Shown: piece by piece, positions 62,749 to 64,000 of the stretch | Layout of the letters: every line of letters starts with the position of its first letter | Numbering within the stretch: the first letter of the stretch is position 1 | Assembly (NCBI GenBank): GCA_964648795.1 | Contig: CAZYMB010000007.1 | Coordinates: forward strand, 1 to 64,000 | DNA from: JAHDDW01 sp964648795 | GTDB taxonomy: Bacteria; Actinomycetota; Acidimicrobiia; Acidimicrobiales; SZUA-35 | Length of the DNA stretch: 64,000 nt | Direction: 5' to 3' | The notes under the pieces: model-generated | The model's input: only the letters and a program-made list of their open reading frames with translations | The model's database searches: none | What the model was told of the DNA's origin: nothing | Program-made: the position numbers and the translations under genes

Positions 62749-63150
62749 TTAATCTTTAGGTTTCAGCCCTAACGAAGCTGAGTTAATGCAGTGGCGTTCG
62801 CCTTCGGGGCCTGGACCGTCATTGAAGACATGCCCTAAGTGTGCTTCACAGTTAGCGCAAAGGACTTCGGTTCGTTTCATTCCAAAGGTTCGATCTGTCT
62901 TGCGTACGATGTTCGCCTCGTCTGTTGGAGAAGTAAAGCTTGGCCAACCAGAGCCTGAATCGAATTTTGTATCGCTAGAGAACAGCTCTGCATCACAAAC
63001 GATGCAATGGTATGAGCCATCTGCTTTCTCATCCCAGTACTTGCCGGTGAATGCTCGTTCGGTGCCCGCTTCTTGGGTTACCTTGTATTCGATATCGCTG
63101 AGTCTTGCTTTTAGTTCTTCTTGTGTTTCTACTTTTTCACTTGATTCCAT
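62749..63150 (-). CDS. msrB: Peptide-methionine (R)-S-oxide reductase MsrB
   Basis: 133 residues. Repairs oxidised methionine in proteins. The zinc-binding cysteine pairs are in HCIVCDAELF and VLCANCEAHLGHVF. The central run is KFDSGSGWPSF, and the catalytic cysteine is in RHCINSASLGL. The start is ATG 63150 with AGAGGA five bases upstream. It follows purL after 11 bases and is probably co-transcribed with it. Confidence 0.96.
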   Translation of the reverse strand: MESSEKVETQEELKARLSDIEYKVTQEAGTERAFTGKYWDEKADGSYHCIVCDAELFSSDTKFDSGSGWPSFTSPTDEANIVRKTDRTFGMKRTEVLCANCEAHLGHVFNDGPGPEGERHCINSASLGLKPKD

Positions 63151-63161
63151 GATTATCCTCT

Positions 63162-64000
63162 CTATCTCTGTGACATAGAGAACCGGTAAGCGTTGCAGAA
63201 CATTTCATACCAGCCACTTTCTGGGCCCCAATCTTGCGGATGCCACGAAAGTTGCACTGTTCTAAAGGCTCTTTCGGGGTGTGGCATCATAATTGTTGCC
63301 CGGCCATCTGTAGTCGTAAAGGCGTTAACACCGCCAACTGAGCCATTTGGATTATATGGGTAGACCTCGGTTGCCTGCCCATGAGAATCTACATACCGAG
63401 CTACTTCACCAATAACTTCGTCGTTGGAGGCAAATGATGTTCTACCTTCGCCATGAGCTACTGGAATCTGCATTTGGCTCCCCTGCATCCCGCTGAAGAA
63501 TATAGATTCAGACTCCATAATTTCAAGAGTGGTAAGTCTTGCTTCATATCTATAAGAAGTATTAGTTTCGAATTTGGGCCAGTTCTCAGCACCAGGAATT
63601 AACGAAGACAATTGCGACAGCATCTGACAGCCATTACAAACACCAAGACTAAACGTATCACTACGGTGGAAGAACTCTTTGAACTGAGCTCTCATAGCCT
63701 CGTCTTGCATAACGGTTTGAGCCCAACCAGACCCAGCACCCAAAACATCTCCGTATGAGAAGCCACCACAAGCAACCAAACCATCGAAGTCAGCGAGCGA
63801 AACTCTTTGCGAAGCTAAGTCAGACATATGAACATCGATTGCTTCAAAGCCTGCAGCGGTAAATGCTGCTGCCATCTCAACTTGACCATTGACACCTTGG
63901 GTTCGCAGCACTGCTACTCGTGGTCTGGTGTCGGCTTTACGTACAACCTCGGCCTGATCTTCGAACACTGTTGGGGTAAAGGTCAAATCAGCGCTTAGCC
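63162..64000 (-). CDS. purL: Phosphoribosylformylglycinamidine synthase PurL, C-terminal glutaminase part
   Basis: About 279 codons of the 3' end; the frame stays open through the right edge, so the gene begins outside the window. It is the glutamine amidotransferase domain of the large single-chain PurL. Runs are RVAVLRTQGVNGQVEMAAAF, the nucleophile cysteine in SLGVCNGCQML, and the histidine-glutamate pair in MMPHPERAFR. The family ending WHPQDWGPESGW is present. PurL converts FGAR to FGAM in purine synthesis. The domain sits at the end of ~1290-residue proteins in proteobacteria and some others. Many actinobacteria instead use separate PurQ, PurL and PurS, so the large form is notable. Confidence 0.92.
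   Translation of the reverse strand, partial: LSADLTFTPTVFEDQAEVVRKADTRPRVAVLRTQGVNGQVEMAAAFTAAGFEAIDVHMSDLASQRVSLADFDGLVACGGFSYGDVLGAGSGWAQTVMQDEAMRAQFKEFFHRSDTFSLGVCNGCQMLSQLSSLIPGAENWPKFETNTSYRYEARLTTLEIMESESIFFSGMQGSQMQIPVAHGEGRTSFASNDEVIGEVARYVDSHGQATEVYPYNPNGSVGGVNAFTTTDGRATIMMPHPERAFRTVQLSWHPQDWGPESGWYEMFCNAYRFSMSQR

Noticed and set aside
1..64000. CRISPR array, insertion sequence, prophage, tRNA or rRNA genes
   Set aside because: No regularly spaced repeats, transposase or phage proteins, or tRNA-like T-loop sequences outside genes were seen on either strand.

Overview
The window reads as a draft contig from an actinobacterium, most likely an uncultivated aquatic lineage near Acidimicrobiia. 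The phylum rests on gene order (recG, rsmD, coaD, SepIVA-like, yceD, rpmF, rnc, fpg locus, smc, ftsY and ffh on one strand), a UvrD2-type helicase with an HRDC end, an LAxTG wall-sorting signal and many apparently leaderless genes. The class is a weaker inference. Base composition is intermediate, roughly half G+C by eye. A run of exactly 100 N marks a scaffold join inside the helicase gene. No rRNA, tRNA, CRISPR array, insertion sequence or prophage was seen, and no stretch over 300 bases lacks a gene.

Layout. 1-10.2 kb: recG (cut by the left edge), a membrane GGDEF/EAL protein, a cold-shock-like protein, an ACT-domain malic enzyme, a PH/SHOCT membrane protein, the gapped uvrD2, and a HAD-type protein with a very large cap insertion. 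10.2-15.1 kb: one giant secreted surface protein with SdrD-type B repeats. 15.3-26.9 kb: the SRP pair ffh-ftsY, an HtrA protease, a MoxR/DUF58/VWA module on the other strand, smc, and an Fpg-like protein that has lost key residues. 27-35.2 kb: rnc-acpP-plsX-rpmF-yceD, flanked on both sides by paralogous secreted beta-helix genes, then a SepIVA-like gene, coaD, an EamA transporter and rsmD. 35.3-45.1 kb: aminotransferase, ICMT-like methyltransferase, ahcY with a Trm112-like gene, and an envelope-sugar group (phosphomannomutase, GtrA-GT2 fusion, PF10131-like membrane protein). 45.2-54.2 kb: ftsH, a thioredoxin-like protein, a DUF5719-like protein with a giant GT2 membrane protein, and an Rmd-type GDP-sugar reductase. 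54.2-64 kb: leuB, greA, leuCD, a degenerate ABC-ATPase fused to a kinase-like region, two hydrolases, msrB, and the glutaminase end of purL (cut by the right edge).

How it fits together. Most genes are housekeeping: protein targeting, chromosome structure, lipid and ribosome precursors, leucine synthesis and the methyl cycle. The accessory signal is concentrated in the cell envelope: a sortase-type adhesin, two beta-helix exoproteins, and two glycosyltransferase clusters with GDP-mannose/GDP-rhamnose type sugar genes.

A recurring feature decides many starts. A TANNNT -10 box lies 6-9 bases before the start codon, with no ribosome-binding site, at about 17 genes. On this basis starts were moved for coaD, greA, rmd, the 35.3 kb zinc ribbon and the thioredoxin-like gene. 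The most unusual proteins are the ABC/pseudokinase fusion, the large-cap HAD protein, the beta-helix pair and the degenerate Fpg-like protein.
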